5,139 nucleotides of DNA from NCBI GenBank assembly GCA_003222755.1, contig QHXA01000279.1, positions 1 through 5,139 on the forward strand, given 5' to 3'. The notes beneath the pieces were generated by a model that was not told where the DNA came from, did no database searches, and saw only the letters and a list, made by a program, of their open reading frames with translations. This DNA comes from Acidobacteriota bacterium. GTDB taxonomy: Bacteria > Acidobacteriota > Terriglobia > 20CM-2-55-15. Positions 1-5,139 of this stretch are shown here, piece after piece. The position numbers and the translations under genes are program-made. Numbering within the stretch: position 1 is the first letter of the stretch; the number at the start of each line of letters is the position of its first letter.

Positions 1-434
1 AAAATGACCGTGCTGGTTTTTGAATTCCACCAAGCGCCATTGCTTTCTCCGATTTCGAATGTTCGAACTGTATCGACGCCAGTGATCAGCACCGGCGGCT
101 TTGATGACCTCTCTGATTCGGAATAAATGAACTGGTCATCCAGAGTGGGCAAAAGCACGCCATTCGACCCCAACAGGTGATGATTACCAGTTTTGAGGTC
201 GAGCAAGTAGACCGGAAGATCGCCGGATACGATGTGCGGCTCGTTTGCTGGACGCTCGTCTACAGTCACACCCACGACGCGATTATTGGCTGATACGACA
301 ATTTCTCTCACGTCGAACGGAACATACGTTGGATCCGATACGCGCCATATTTGCGGCTGTTGCCGTTGACAAGCGGCGGCAAGCAGTAGGGACATCCACA
401 GAACCGTTGTTCGTGCGCTTCGAGGAGAAATCAT
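1..434 (-). CDS. Probable beta-propeller lipoprotein or exported protein (partial, 3' end beyond the window)
   Basis: Reading the minus strand from the ATG at 434 gives an uninterrupted frame of 144 codons that leaves the window at its left edge, so this is the N-terminal part of a longer gene. The start is fixed by a strong ribosome site, AGGAGGTG, eight bases upstream. The N-terminus has basic residues (R5, R8), a hydrophobic core around V11-A21 and the sequence LLLAAAC ending at C22. This could be a lipoprotein signal peptidase II site, although A rather than L at -3 makes it imperfect, and ordinary Sec cleavage after AAA is possible. The later stretch VYLLDLKTGNHHLL, followed by a turn and then FIYSES, looks like blades of a TolB/WD40-like beta-propeller. 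The protein probably sits in the envelope. It is transcribed divergently from the HEAT-like gene. The specific function is not recognisable. Confidence 0.8.
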   Translation of the reverse strand, partial: MISPRSARTTVLWMSLLLAAACQRQQPQIWRVSDPTYVPFDVREIVVSANNRVVGVTVDERPANEPHIVSGDLPVYLLDLKTGNHHLLGSNGVLLPTLDDQFIYSESERSSKPPVLITGVDTVRTFEIGESNGAWWNSKTSTVI

Positions 435-442
435 GAGCTTCA

Positions 443-450
443 CACCTCCT
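443..450 (-). promoter_or_regulatory. Strong Shine-Dalgarno site of the lipoprotein gene
   Basis: The plus strand reads CACCTCCT here, so the minus-strand message carries AGGAGGTG eight bases before the ATG at 434. It is the best ribosome site in the window. It decides the start over the second in-frame ATG at codon 14, which has no such site. Confidence 0.8.
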
Positions 451-471
451 GATGTTTGAGGAATCATGACG

Positions 472-509
472 CGCCAGAGTCTAGCCGTCCAGCGGTTAGA
501 CTACTGGCG
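472..509. repeat. Long near-perfect inverted repeat (hairpin) in the divergent spacer
   Basis: The arms 472-487 and 493-509 pair over 16 positions around a five-base loop TCCAG (488-492). Six outer pairs (CGCCAG with CTGGCG) are followed by one bulged A at 503, then ten inner pairs (AGTCTAGCCG with CGGTTAGACT). The only non-Watson-Crick pair is G484 with T496, which is a tolerated G-U pair in plus-strand RNA but an A-C mismatch in minus-strand RNA. No T-run follows on either strand, so it does not look like an intrinsic terminator. It lies 37 bases before the lipoprotein start and 74 bases before the HEAT-like start. It could be an operator, a leader RNA structure or a REP-type repeat element. 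The structure is seen directly; the role is unknown. Confidence 0.8.
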
Positions 510-570
510 AACTTCAGGGACGTCGGGTAGATTGTCTCCTAATTGAGATTGTGCAAAGCTTGTGAACAAC

Positions 571-578
571 AGGGAGGA
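571..578 (+). promoter_or_regulatory. Shine-Dalgarno site supporting a TTG start
   Basis: AGGGAGGA ends five bases before the TTG at 584. No ATG or GTG is better placed: the first in-frame ATG is codon 18 or later and has no comparable ribosome site. This is the main argument for the TTG start of the HEAT-like protein. Confidence 0.7.
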
Positions 579-583
579 CCGCA

Positions 584-1216
584 TTGCCCCCGAAAAACCC
601 AAATTTCAGTGAAGCGTACAACACATTTATCAAGAGCATGAACATCACCGTGGACGAGTGGCGTGATGGTATTGGTTTCAATATTGACGCTCTCGATAAA
701 GTCACCGATCCCGAGCGGGATGCCCTGGTAAAAATCCTCGCCGAACGGCTGCAAAATAATCCCGATTGGCGCGAAATCGAATCACTAGGAGCGATCGGCA
801 CGCCAGCCGCAAAAGAGGCAGTCCGCAGCGCCCTTAAGCGCGGCAGTAGCGCCACACGATTGTATGCTGCTAAGCAGCTCGCTGAGATGAACGAGTCTGA
901 GAACCTGGAAAACGTAATCATCGAGACGCTTCGAAAGACCAGTCTGTACGAGGGCCTCACACAAGCTCTCGATATGGCGGAGCAGCACCCGAGCCCGCGT
1001 ATTCAGGAGACTCTTATAGACCTGGCGCTCAATGGGAATGAAGATCAACGGATTCATTGTGCCGCGCTAGCTTTATACCTTGGTGGAAAAGCCAAGGAAC
1101 CATTCGACTGGGAACACCGCCCATTCTTCTTGCGGTTCGGCGACGAGGATCGCAAGGTACAAATCGAGGCATACAAGGAACTGTGCCGGCGTCTTGGTGT
1201 CGCGCCCAAAGTGTAG
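584..1216 (+). CDS. HEAT-repeat-like alpha-helical protein, cytoplasmic, function unknown
   Basis: The product is 210 residues with no signal peptide or membrane segment, so it is probably cytoplasmic. It starts at TTG with a good ribosome site. Residues 8-40 form a distinct N-terminal cap containing the tryptophan motif DEWRDGIGF (24-32). From about residue 45 the chain is a run of paired amphipathic helices of HEAT type: SLGAIGTPAAKEAVRSALKR (67-86), the LYAAKQLAEM region (93-102), helices at 108-133, and PRIQETLIDLALNG with the following helix (138-168). The final part carries a conspicuous block, FDWEHRPFFLRFG (174-186), and ends with a helix. HEAT solenoids are protein-binding scaffolds and are frequent among bacterial immunity-type proteins. 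The next gene, 116 bases downstream on the same strand, is a CbrC-family protein, which fits a tolerance or immunity role, but that is inference. The fold call is moderately sure; the function is not known. Confidence 0.85.
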   Translation: MPPKNPNFSEAYNTFIKSMNITVDEWRDGIGFNIDALDKVTDPERDALVKILAERLQNNPDWREIESLGAIGTPAAKEAVRSALKRGSSATRLYAAKQLAEMNESENLENVIIETLRKTSLYEGLTQALDMAEQHPSPRIQETLIDLALNGNEDQRIHCAALALYLGGKAKEPFDWEHRPFFLRFGDEDRKVQIEAYKELCRRLGVAPKV

Positions 1217-1219
1217 GAG

Positions 1220-1236
1220 CCGCGGCGCATCCGCGG
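1220..1236. repeat. Short GC-rich inverted repeat just after the HEAT-like stop codon
   Basis: CCGCGG occurs at 1220-1225 and again at 1231-1236 with a CGCAT loop, giving a six-pair hairpin starting three bases after the TAG at 1214-1216. There is no following T-run, so it is not a convincing intrinsic terminator. It could slow 3' decay or be chance in GC-rich DNA. Confidence 0.35.
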
Positions 1237-1332
1237 AATCCAATTACGGTGCCGGTCACCCGAGATGATCTCGATCTGACCCGCAGTCAAATACCCGCCG
1301 GCCTTCACGTGGCGGCGTGGAAGAGGTAGGCG

Positions 1333-1893
1333 TTGTCTATACACTTGCCGGTTTTCAAATATCATCGCGACCCGGTCCACAGCGGCAGTGTCCTGAAATC
1401 CAACAACAGATGTCGATGCTGTGGCATTAGCCGAGGGTATGTCTATGCCGGTCCTGTTTATGCTGTGGAGGAATTAGATGAGTCGATCTGCCCCTGGTGC
1501 ATCGCTGAAGGATCGGCACACACGAAGTTTGACGCAACCTTCATTGACGATGCCGCATTGCCCGAGGGCCTCCCTGACGCGGTCATAGAGGAGGTTGCTT
1601 GGCGTACGCCCGGCTACAGCGCCTGGCAGTCGGAACGGTGGTTTTCCTGTTGCAACGATGCGATGACCTTTCTGGAGCCGGCGGGTATAGCCGAGGTTCG
1701 CGAACACTACCGGGAACTGGAATTCAACATCCTCGGCAACATCATCTACGACCTTCAAATTTCCGGCGGGGCGGCAAAGCGCGTATTGGAATCGCTCGAT
1801 AAGAATTCCGGTCCGACCGCGTATGTTTTTCAATGTTCGCATTGCGGGGTTTACCAGACCTTTGTCGATGGAATCTTCGATGTGAGCGTGTAG
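1333..1893 (+). CDS. CbrC family protein (UPF0167), possible colicin/bacteriocin tolerance protein
   Basis: The product is 186 residues, the usual size for the UPF0167/CbrC family, and has the family layout. It opens with LPVFKYHRDP (5-14). A Cys cluster CRCCGISRGYVYAGPVYA (27-44) is followed by CPWCIAEGSAHTKFDATF (53-70), then W103 with a Cys pair (C105, C106) and the NDAMTFL stretch (108-114), and a closing FQCSHCG (166-172). The Cys pairs suggest bound zinc. The TTG at 1333 is the first possible start because an in-frame TAG lies at 1327-1329; GAGGT at 1323-1327 serves as a modest ribosome site. A second TTG at codon 5 is a weaker alternative. In E. coli the CreBC-regulated member is linked to tolerance of colicin E2; the biochemical activity is not established. 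The neighbouring HEAT-like gene and this one may share a transcript. The stop is only three bases from the end of the convergent gene. Confidence 0.93.
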   Translation: MSIHLPVFKYHRDPVHSGSVLKSNNRCRCCGISRGYVYAGPVYAVEELDESICPWCIAEGSAHTKFDATFIDDAALPEGLPDAVIEEVAWRTPGYSAWQSERWFSCCNDAMTFLEPAGIAEVREHYRELEFNILGNIIYDLQISGGAAKRVLESLDKNSGPTAYVFQCSHCGVYQTFVDGIFDVSV

Positions 1894-1896
1894 GCG

Positions 1897-2523
1897 CTAT
1901 TCGATGGGATACCAGAGATAACGGGCGCCGTCCCAGTAGACTGCGGTGCCTTCTCCTCTGGCGTCCAGAAAAAGGAGCGCATCTCCTTTCAACCGTGGCG
2001 GCGGGGTCACTGGTGAATCGCCGGCCGGGGCGCGCTTGAGAGGTTTGCGAGAGATCGTCATCGTGATGTCGCCATTGTTGGAGAAATCCAAGAGCGCAAA
2101 ACGTGGAGCGGGCCGGCCGGATCGGCCAAAATCCTGCAAGATCAAAAGCAGGAGGCTCTCCCGAAAATCTTGCGCGACTTCTTCAAAACTTAGTCGTGCG
2201 TTTTTCGCCTCCGATGCGCTGACGCCCTTGCCGAGCGCCTTGGTGATCGTCAGCGCGGGTATCGAAAACCGGGGATCTGCTGCCAGCCGCCGCTGGACTT
2301 CCTCGGGCCGGACAGATACGAGCACCGCCAAATCGGTCCTGCCGTCACCATCGAAATCGCCCGTCACAAATGCCGGATGGATGTTCTGGTTGCGACGCTG
2401 GGCATTCAAGGCGAACAGACCTCCGAACTCGTCCTGCACAGCCTTCCGGACGACTTCATTGGACGGTGTCTGAATTACTGCAAAATGAGGGAGGAGGAGT
2501 AAGGTAATGACTAGCAGCCGCAT
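1897..2523 (-). CDS. Exported protein with an FG-GAP/VCBS-like calcium loop
   Basis: From the ATG at 2523 the product is 208 residues; an upstream in-frame ATG at 2553 would add ten. I prefer 2523 because it gives a compact signal peptide (MRLLVITLLLL and onward to about T19), whereas 2553 would start inside the divergent gene. Neither start has a clear ribosome site, and a TATACT box 6 bases before 2523 would suit a leaderless message. Residues 56-64 of this form, DFDGDGRTD, match the DxDxDGxxD calcium loop of FG-GAP/VCBS repeats, followed by the strand LAVLVS. Only one such motif is seen, so this is not a full integrin-type propeller. The C-terminus ends in a strand-rich part with LLFLDARGEGTAVYWDGARY and a closing WYPIE. 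The protein is probably periplasmic or outer-surface, of unknown role. It faces the CbrC-like gene tail to tail. Confidence 0.85.
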   Translation of the reverse strand: MRLLVITLLLLPHFAVIQTPSNEVVRKAVQDEFGGLFALNAQRRNQNIHPAFVTGDFDGDGRTDLAVLVSVRPEEVQRRLAADPRFSIPALTITKALGKGVSASEAKNARLSFEEVAQDFRESLLLLILQDFGRSGRPAPRFALLDFSNNGDITMTISRKPLKRAPAGDSPVTPPPRLKGDALLFLDARGEGTAVYWDGARYLWYPIE

Positions 2524-2529
2524 CACAGA

Positions 2530-2535
2530 AGTATA
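2530..2535 (-). promoter_or_regulatory. Possible -10 box for the calcium-loop gene
   Basis: The minus strand reads TATACT six bases ahead of the ATG at 2523, one mismatch from the sigma-70 consensus TATAAT. A TTGAAT lies 22 bases further upstream, too far for an ideal -35 box. If real, transcription would begin near the start codon, giving a leaderless message, which would explain the missing ribosome site. Weak evidence only. Confidence 0.25.
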
Positions 2536-2551
2536 GTGGGGAACAAGAAAC

Positions 2552-2935
2552 ATGCATATTCAACTCACATTGTTGTTGCTGCTGGCTATGGTTTCTACAC
2601 CTGCGCCGCAGTGCAAAGCCAACCTGCCTTTGGCCGGACCGTGCTTCGTCGTGCACGGACGCATGCGCGCATACAATGGCAATCCAACTTTCCGGATCTG
2701 GCGAATTGGTACCGACCGGTTGCTCGGAGTTACCGGCGCTCAACCAGGAGAAGATCCGATTATGCCGGACAATCTCGGATGCGATTTTGACCACGATGTC
2801 TATGCTGATTTTGAAGTATGCCCGTTTACGGCAGAGCGACCTGGCGTCATGCAAAGAGTTTGTGTAGTAAGCGCTGAGAAGCGTGTGATCGTGCAGCGAA
2901 CGGAAGACAAGGTCACTGCGGGGGAGAAACGATGA
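2552..2935 (+). CDS. Small secreted cysteine-containing protein, unknown function
   Basis: The product is 127 residues. It begins with a clear Sec signal peptide: a short n-region, then the hydrophobic core LTLLLLLAMV (5-14) and small residues STPAP (15-19), with cleavage probably near residue 18-20. The mature part has five cysteines (C21, C31, C77, C90, C104), which may form disulphides in the periplasm or outside the cell. Conserved-looking blocks are CFVVHGRMRAYNGNPTFRIW (31-50) and DFDHDVYADFEVCPFT (78-93). I do not recognise a named family. The ATG lies within two bases of the alternative start of the divergent gene; there is only a weak upstream GGGG (2538-2541). Its last four bases, ATGA, overlap the start of the next gene, so the two are probably translationally coupled. 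Confidence 0.82.
   Translation: MHIQLTLLLLLAMVSTPAPQCKANLPLAGPCFVVHGRMRAYNGNPTFRIWRIGTDRLLGVTGAQPGEDPIMPDNLGCDFDHDVYADFEVCPFTAERPGVMQRVCVVSAEKRVIVQRTEDKVTAGEKR
2920..2926 (+). promoter_or_regulatory. Shine-Dalgarno site inside the preceding gene
   Basis: GGGGGAG lies five bases before the ATG at 2932, within the last codons of the secreted-protein gene. It supports the ATGA-overlap start of the TPR-like protein. Confidence 0.65.
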
Positions 2936-3684
2936 GTACCATCCCGACAATCTTGCAGATGCTAAGGCAAGACCGGTTCGACAGTGTCATACCAGTCGTT
3001 ACACAAACTCTGCGTGATGCCGCGGCAGAATCGCCTCAGCGCTTAACAGAAGTCGCTCGAGAGATTGTTCGCTGGCAAGGCTTCTTCAAGAATAATGCTC
3101 ACGCTATGACGTCGGAGCGGTACTTCCGCACCGTCTACGCTCTTCTCGAAGAACTCGCCGGGCCCGAATCGCCGGCTGTGATGGCAGCAGCAGACAACCT
3201 TGCCGGACTTCTCGGCTCGATCGGGAAGGTTGATGAAGCTATATCGTTACGCGAGCGAGTTCTCGCTCACCTGAGCAGCCGTTTCCCCAGCGACGATCAA
3301 CGCATCATGATCGTGCGAGAGGGTCTCGGCGTCCTCTACCGCCGGGTCGGCCTTAAGGACAAAGTAAACCAACTCTATGGCGATACCGGTTTATGTGAGC
3401 ATCTGAAGGCGGCCGAGAAGTATATCCGCGATCAGGGAGCTCACGTGGTTTCCGCCGGCCGGCCGTGGTCGGCAAACTGTCATATCTGGGTGTACTTCGA
3501 CGCCCTTCTCGACTGCGAACGTCTCATCACCGGCCTTGGTCTTGCTTCTTGCATCCAAATCCACGACCACCGCGGCACTCACGACGGAAGCGAGCGCGGA
3601 CTCGTGTGCACCATTCATAACGATGGGCTCATGGGTCCGCACCCGCAAGATGCGTCGCCGGGACCAATTACAGTCTCAAGCTAA
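2932..3684 (+). CDS. TPR-like protein with a His/Cys-rich C-terminal domain, function unknown
   Basis: The product is 250 residues, with no signal peptide or membrane segment. Residues 1-145 are helical; the part from about 60 to 143 resembles tetratricopeptide repeats, notably PAVMAAADNLAGLLGSIGKV with DEAISLRERVLAHL (81-114) and REGLGVLYRRVGLKDKV (129-145). From about residue 155 the character changes to a mixed domain with LKAAEKYIRDQGAHV (158-172), then RPWSANCHIWVYFDALLDCE (177-196), and a polar block HDHRGTHDGSERGLVCTIHN (211-230). The spacing H211-x-H213-x3-H217, with D218, E221, C226 and H229, could form a metal site or an active site; this is inference. The gene overlaps the secreted-protein gene by ATGA and precedes the HerA-like ATPase by 16 bases, so it is probably part of that operon. 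I know no established name for the C-terminal domain. Alternatives are a regulatory adaptor, an enzyme or an immunity-type protein. Confidence 0.85.
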   Translation: MSTIPTILQMLRQDRFDSVIPVVTQTLRDAAAESPQRLTEVAREIVRWQGFFKNNAHAMTSERYFRTVYALLEELAGPESPAVMAAADNLAGLLGSIGKVDEAISLRERVLAHLSSRFPSDDQRIMIVREGLGVLYRRVGLKDKVNQLYGDTGLCEHLKAAEKYIRDQGAHVVSAGRPWSANCHIWVYFDALLDCERLITGLGLASCIQIHDHRGTHDGSERGLVCTIHNDGLMGPHPQDASPGPITVSS

Positions 3685-3688
3685 TCCC

Positions 3689-3694
3689 GAGGGA
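3689..3694 (+). promoter_or_regulatory. Shine-Dalgarno site of the HerA-like gene
   Basis: GAGGGA sits six bases ahead of the ATG at 3701, in the 16-base gap after the TPR-like stop codon. The gap is too short for a promoter and terminator, so co-transcription is likely. Confidence 0.65.
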
Positions 3695-3700
3695 ACCGCC

Positions 3701-5139
3701 ATGAATGAAATACTACTGGGAAGGGGCCAACAGCCCGTCTATTTGCTGGGCAAATACGCGAACCGTCATGGTCTGGTTGCAGGGGCCACAGGTACGGGAA
3801 AGACAGTTTCATTGATGTTGTTGGCAGAGGGCTTCTCGCGCTTAGGCGTGCCGGTGTTCATGGCGGACGTGAAGGGCGATGTTGCCGGGCTTGCCTTTCC
3901 AGGGACGGCAAGCGAGAAGATTCAAGAGCGTGTCCAGCAAATCGGCGTAGAAGGTTACGCGCCTGAATCCAGCCCTGTTGTGTTTTGGGATCTGTATGGC
4001 AGGGCGGGTCATCCCGTGCGCACCACGATCAGCGAGATGGGCCCACACCTTTTGAGCCGGATAATGGAGCTGAACGACGTGCAGGCTGGAACGCTCGACA
4101 TCGCGTTCAAGTTGGCAGACGATCGTGGTCTGCTATTGCTTGACCTCGACGATCTCCGGGCATTGCTCGGTTTCGCGGCCGATAACCGCAAGGAGATCTC
4201 GACACAATATGGTCTGGTCAGCGCTCAATCGGTGGCTGCTATCCAACGAGCCCTGCTGTCGCTGGACGGCGAAGGCGGAGGAATGTTTTTCGGCGAGCCG
4301 GCACTCGATCTTACGGACTTGCTGCGTACGGATCTGAGCGGTCGGGGCATCATCAACATCCTTGCCGCGGATCAGTTGATCTTGAAGCCGAAACTATTTT
4401 CGAGCTTCCTGCTGTGGTTGTTATCGGAGTTGTTCGAGAACCTGCCTGAGGTCGGCGACCTGGACAAACCAAAGCTCGTGTTTTTCTTTGATGAGGCCCA
4501 CTTGCTGTTCAACGATGCTCCAAGCTCGCTGCGCCAGCGCGTGGAGCAGGTTGTCCGCATTATTCGCTCGAAGGGCGTTGGCGTATATTTCTGCTCCCAG
4601 TTCCCGGACGATATTCCCAACGACATTCTTGGCCAGCTTGGGAACCGCATCCAGCACGCGCTGCGAGCGTATACGCCACGCGATCAGAAGGCGGTGCGTA
4701 CGGCAGCGGAAACCTTCGTTGCGAATCCCAAGCTGAATGTCGCCGAGATCATTTCCCAGCTCGGTGTCGGCGAGGCGCTGGTGTCCACGCTTCAGGAGAA
4801 AGGCGTGCCGATGCCGGTGGAGCGCACACTCATGTGCCCGCCGCGCTGCCGGATGGGCGCGTTGACATCGGAAGAACGCGCTGCCGTGCGCGCGCGCAGC
4901 TCTATCGGCGGCAAGTATGATTGTCGTGTGAACCGGGAGTCCGCCTACGAGATCCTGAATCGGCGAAGTGTTTCCGAACACGCCCCGCCGGCGCAGCCGC
5001 CGCGTATGGATCAACCGCAGCAGCAATCCGAGACGGGCGGGCTGAGCGACCTGCTCTGGGGTACCAAACATCGTCAGGGAATCGTAGAGACGATGGCCAA
5101 GCAGGCTGCTCGCACTGTCGGCAGCCAGATCGGCCGCCA
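3701..5139 (+). CDS. HerA-like ATPase, DUF853 family (YjgR-like), partial at the 3' end
   Basis: The frame is open for 479 codons to the window edge; family members are about 500 residues, so only a short C-terminal tail is missing. The start matches the family, with the ATP site early: NRHGLVAGATGTGKTVSL (21-38), where GATGTGKT (28-35) is the Walker A loop binding ATP phosphates. VFMADVKGD follows shortly after. Walker B is LVFFFDEAHLL (259-269), with D264 and E265 as the magnesium and catalytic acids. QLGNRIQHALRAYTPRDQKA (312-331) is a strongly characteristic family block, and GVGEALVSTL and ERTLMCPP follow. A Pro/Gln-rich linker (about 428-442) precedes the terminal helix. HerA-type ATPases are hexameric motors acting on DNA, but the role of the DUF853 branch has not been established to my knowledge. 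The family-typical TQNPLDIP stretch appears here as SQFPDDIP (299-306). The protein is cytoplasmic and is the last visible gene of the operon. Confidence 0.95.
   Translation, partial: MNEILLGRGQQPVYLLGKYANRHGLVAGATGTGKTVSLMLLAEGFSRLGVPVFMADVKGDVAGLAFPGTASEKIQERVQQIGVEGYAPESSPVVFWDLYGRAGHPVRTTISEMGPHLLSRIMELNDVQAGTLDIAFKLADDRGLLLLDLDDLRALLGFAADNRKEISTQYGLVSAQSVAAIQRALLSLDGEGGGMFFGEPALDLTDLLRTDLSGRGIINILAADQLILKPKLFSSFLLWLLSELFENLPEVGDLDKPKLVFFFDEAHLLFNDAPSSLRQRVEQVVRIIRSKGVGVYFCSQFPDDIPNDILGQLGNRIQHALRAYTPRDQKAVRTAAETFVANPKLNVAEIISQLGVGEALVSTLQEKGVPMPVERTLMCPPRCRMGALTSEERAAVRARSSIGGKYDCRVNRESAYEILNRRSVSEHAPPAQPPRMDQPQQQSETGGLSDLLWGTKHRQGIVETMAKQAARTVGSQIGR

Noticed and set aside
245..436. 63-residue plus-strand frame
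   Set aside because: It lies opposite the lipoprotein gene, which has a strong ribosome site and a plausible signal peptide; the plus frame has neither.
484..540. tRNA-like D-arm (GTCCAGCGGTTAGAC) suggesting a tRNA gene or fragment
   Set aside because: The AGCGGTTAGA stretch resembles a tRNA D-loop, but there is no matching anticodon stem, no GTTCRA T-loop and no acceptor stem; the bases are better explained by the longer hairpin at 472-509.
514..960. 148-residue minus-strand frame
   Set aside because: Antisense to the HEAT-like gene; Ser/Arg-rich composition typical of a shadow frame, and it reads through the hairpin-flanking spacer.
1220..1236. Intrinsic terminator after the HEAT-like gene
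   Set aside because: The hairpin is only six pairs and is followed by GAATCCAATT, with no T-run.
2109..2119. GGCCGGCC palindrome, seen again near 3457, as a possible repeated regulatory site
   Set aside because: Both copies lie inside coding regions in GC-rich DNA and have no shared flanks; chance is the simplest explanation.
1946..2473. 175-residue plus-strand frame
   Set aside because: Antisense shadow of the calcium-loop gene, rich in Ser, Arg and Lys without domain features; the minus frame has a signal peptide and the DxDxDGxxD motif.
2456..2950. 164-residue minus-strand frame
   Set aside because: Opposes the secreted-protein gene, which has a clean signal peptide and coupled downstream start; no recognisable protein features in the antisense frame.
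4421..5071. 216-residue minus-strand frame
   Set aside because: Antisense to the unmistakable HerA-like coding sequence; Arg- and His-rich composition follows from the GC-biased third positions of the real gene.

Overview
The window reads as a gene-dense stretch of a free-living, moderately GC-rich Gram-negative-type bacterium. Three short exported or secreted proteins (a probable lipoprotein, a protein with a DxDxDGxxD calcium-type loop, and a cysteine-containing small secreted protein), the mixed ATG/TTG starts and the codon use suggest Acidobacteriota or a similar soil lineage. That placement is an impression from protein style, not a demonstrated assignment. There is no tRNA, rRNA, transposase, CRISPR array or phage gene.

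Layout. Positions 1-434 (minus strand) hold the 5' two-fifths or so of a probable beta-propeller lipoprotein that runs off the left edge; its start has a strong AGGAGGTG ribosome site. A 149-base divergent spacer (435-583) contains a striking 16-bp hairpin (472-509). On the plus strand follow a HEAT-repeat-like alpha-helical protein (584-1216, TTG start) and a CbrC/UPF0167-family zinc-type protein (1333-1893, TTG start). A convergent minus-strand gene (1897-2523, possibly starting at 2553) encodes an exported protein with one FG-GAP/VCBS-like calcium loop; only 3 bases separate it from the CbrC-like gene. Almost head-to-head with it begins a tightly packed plus-strand operon: a small secreted protein (2552-2935), overlapping by 4 bases a protein with a TPR-like helical N-terminus and an unusual His/Cys-rich C-terminal domain (2932-3684), then, 16 bases on, a DUF853/HerA-like ATPase (YjgR family, 3701 to the right edge, missing only its C-terminal tail).

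How the genes may fit together. The CbrC family is named for colicin E2 tolerance, and small solenoid proteins such as HEAT and TPR proteins are common in bacterial toxin-immunity and bacteriocin-tolerance clusters. The left half therefore could be an orphan tolerance/immunity pair, but no toxin gene is visible here and this remains inference. The right half is a likely co-transcribed trio, judged by the ATGA overlap and the short spacing. Whether the His/Cys-rich TPR protein works with the HerA-like ATPase is unknown.

Nothing here is a proven new system. The features most worth following are the hairpin between the divergent genes, the conserved-looking C-terminal domain of the TPR-like protein, and the HEAT/CbrC pair.
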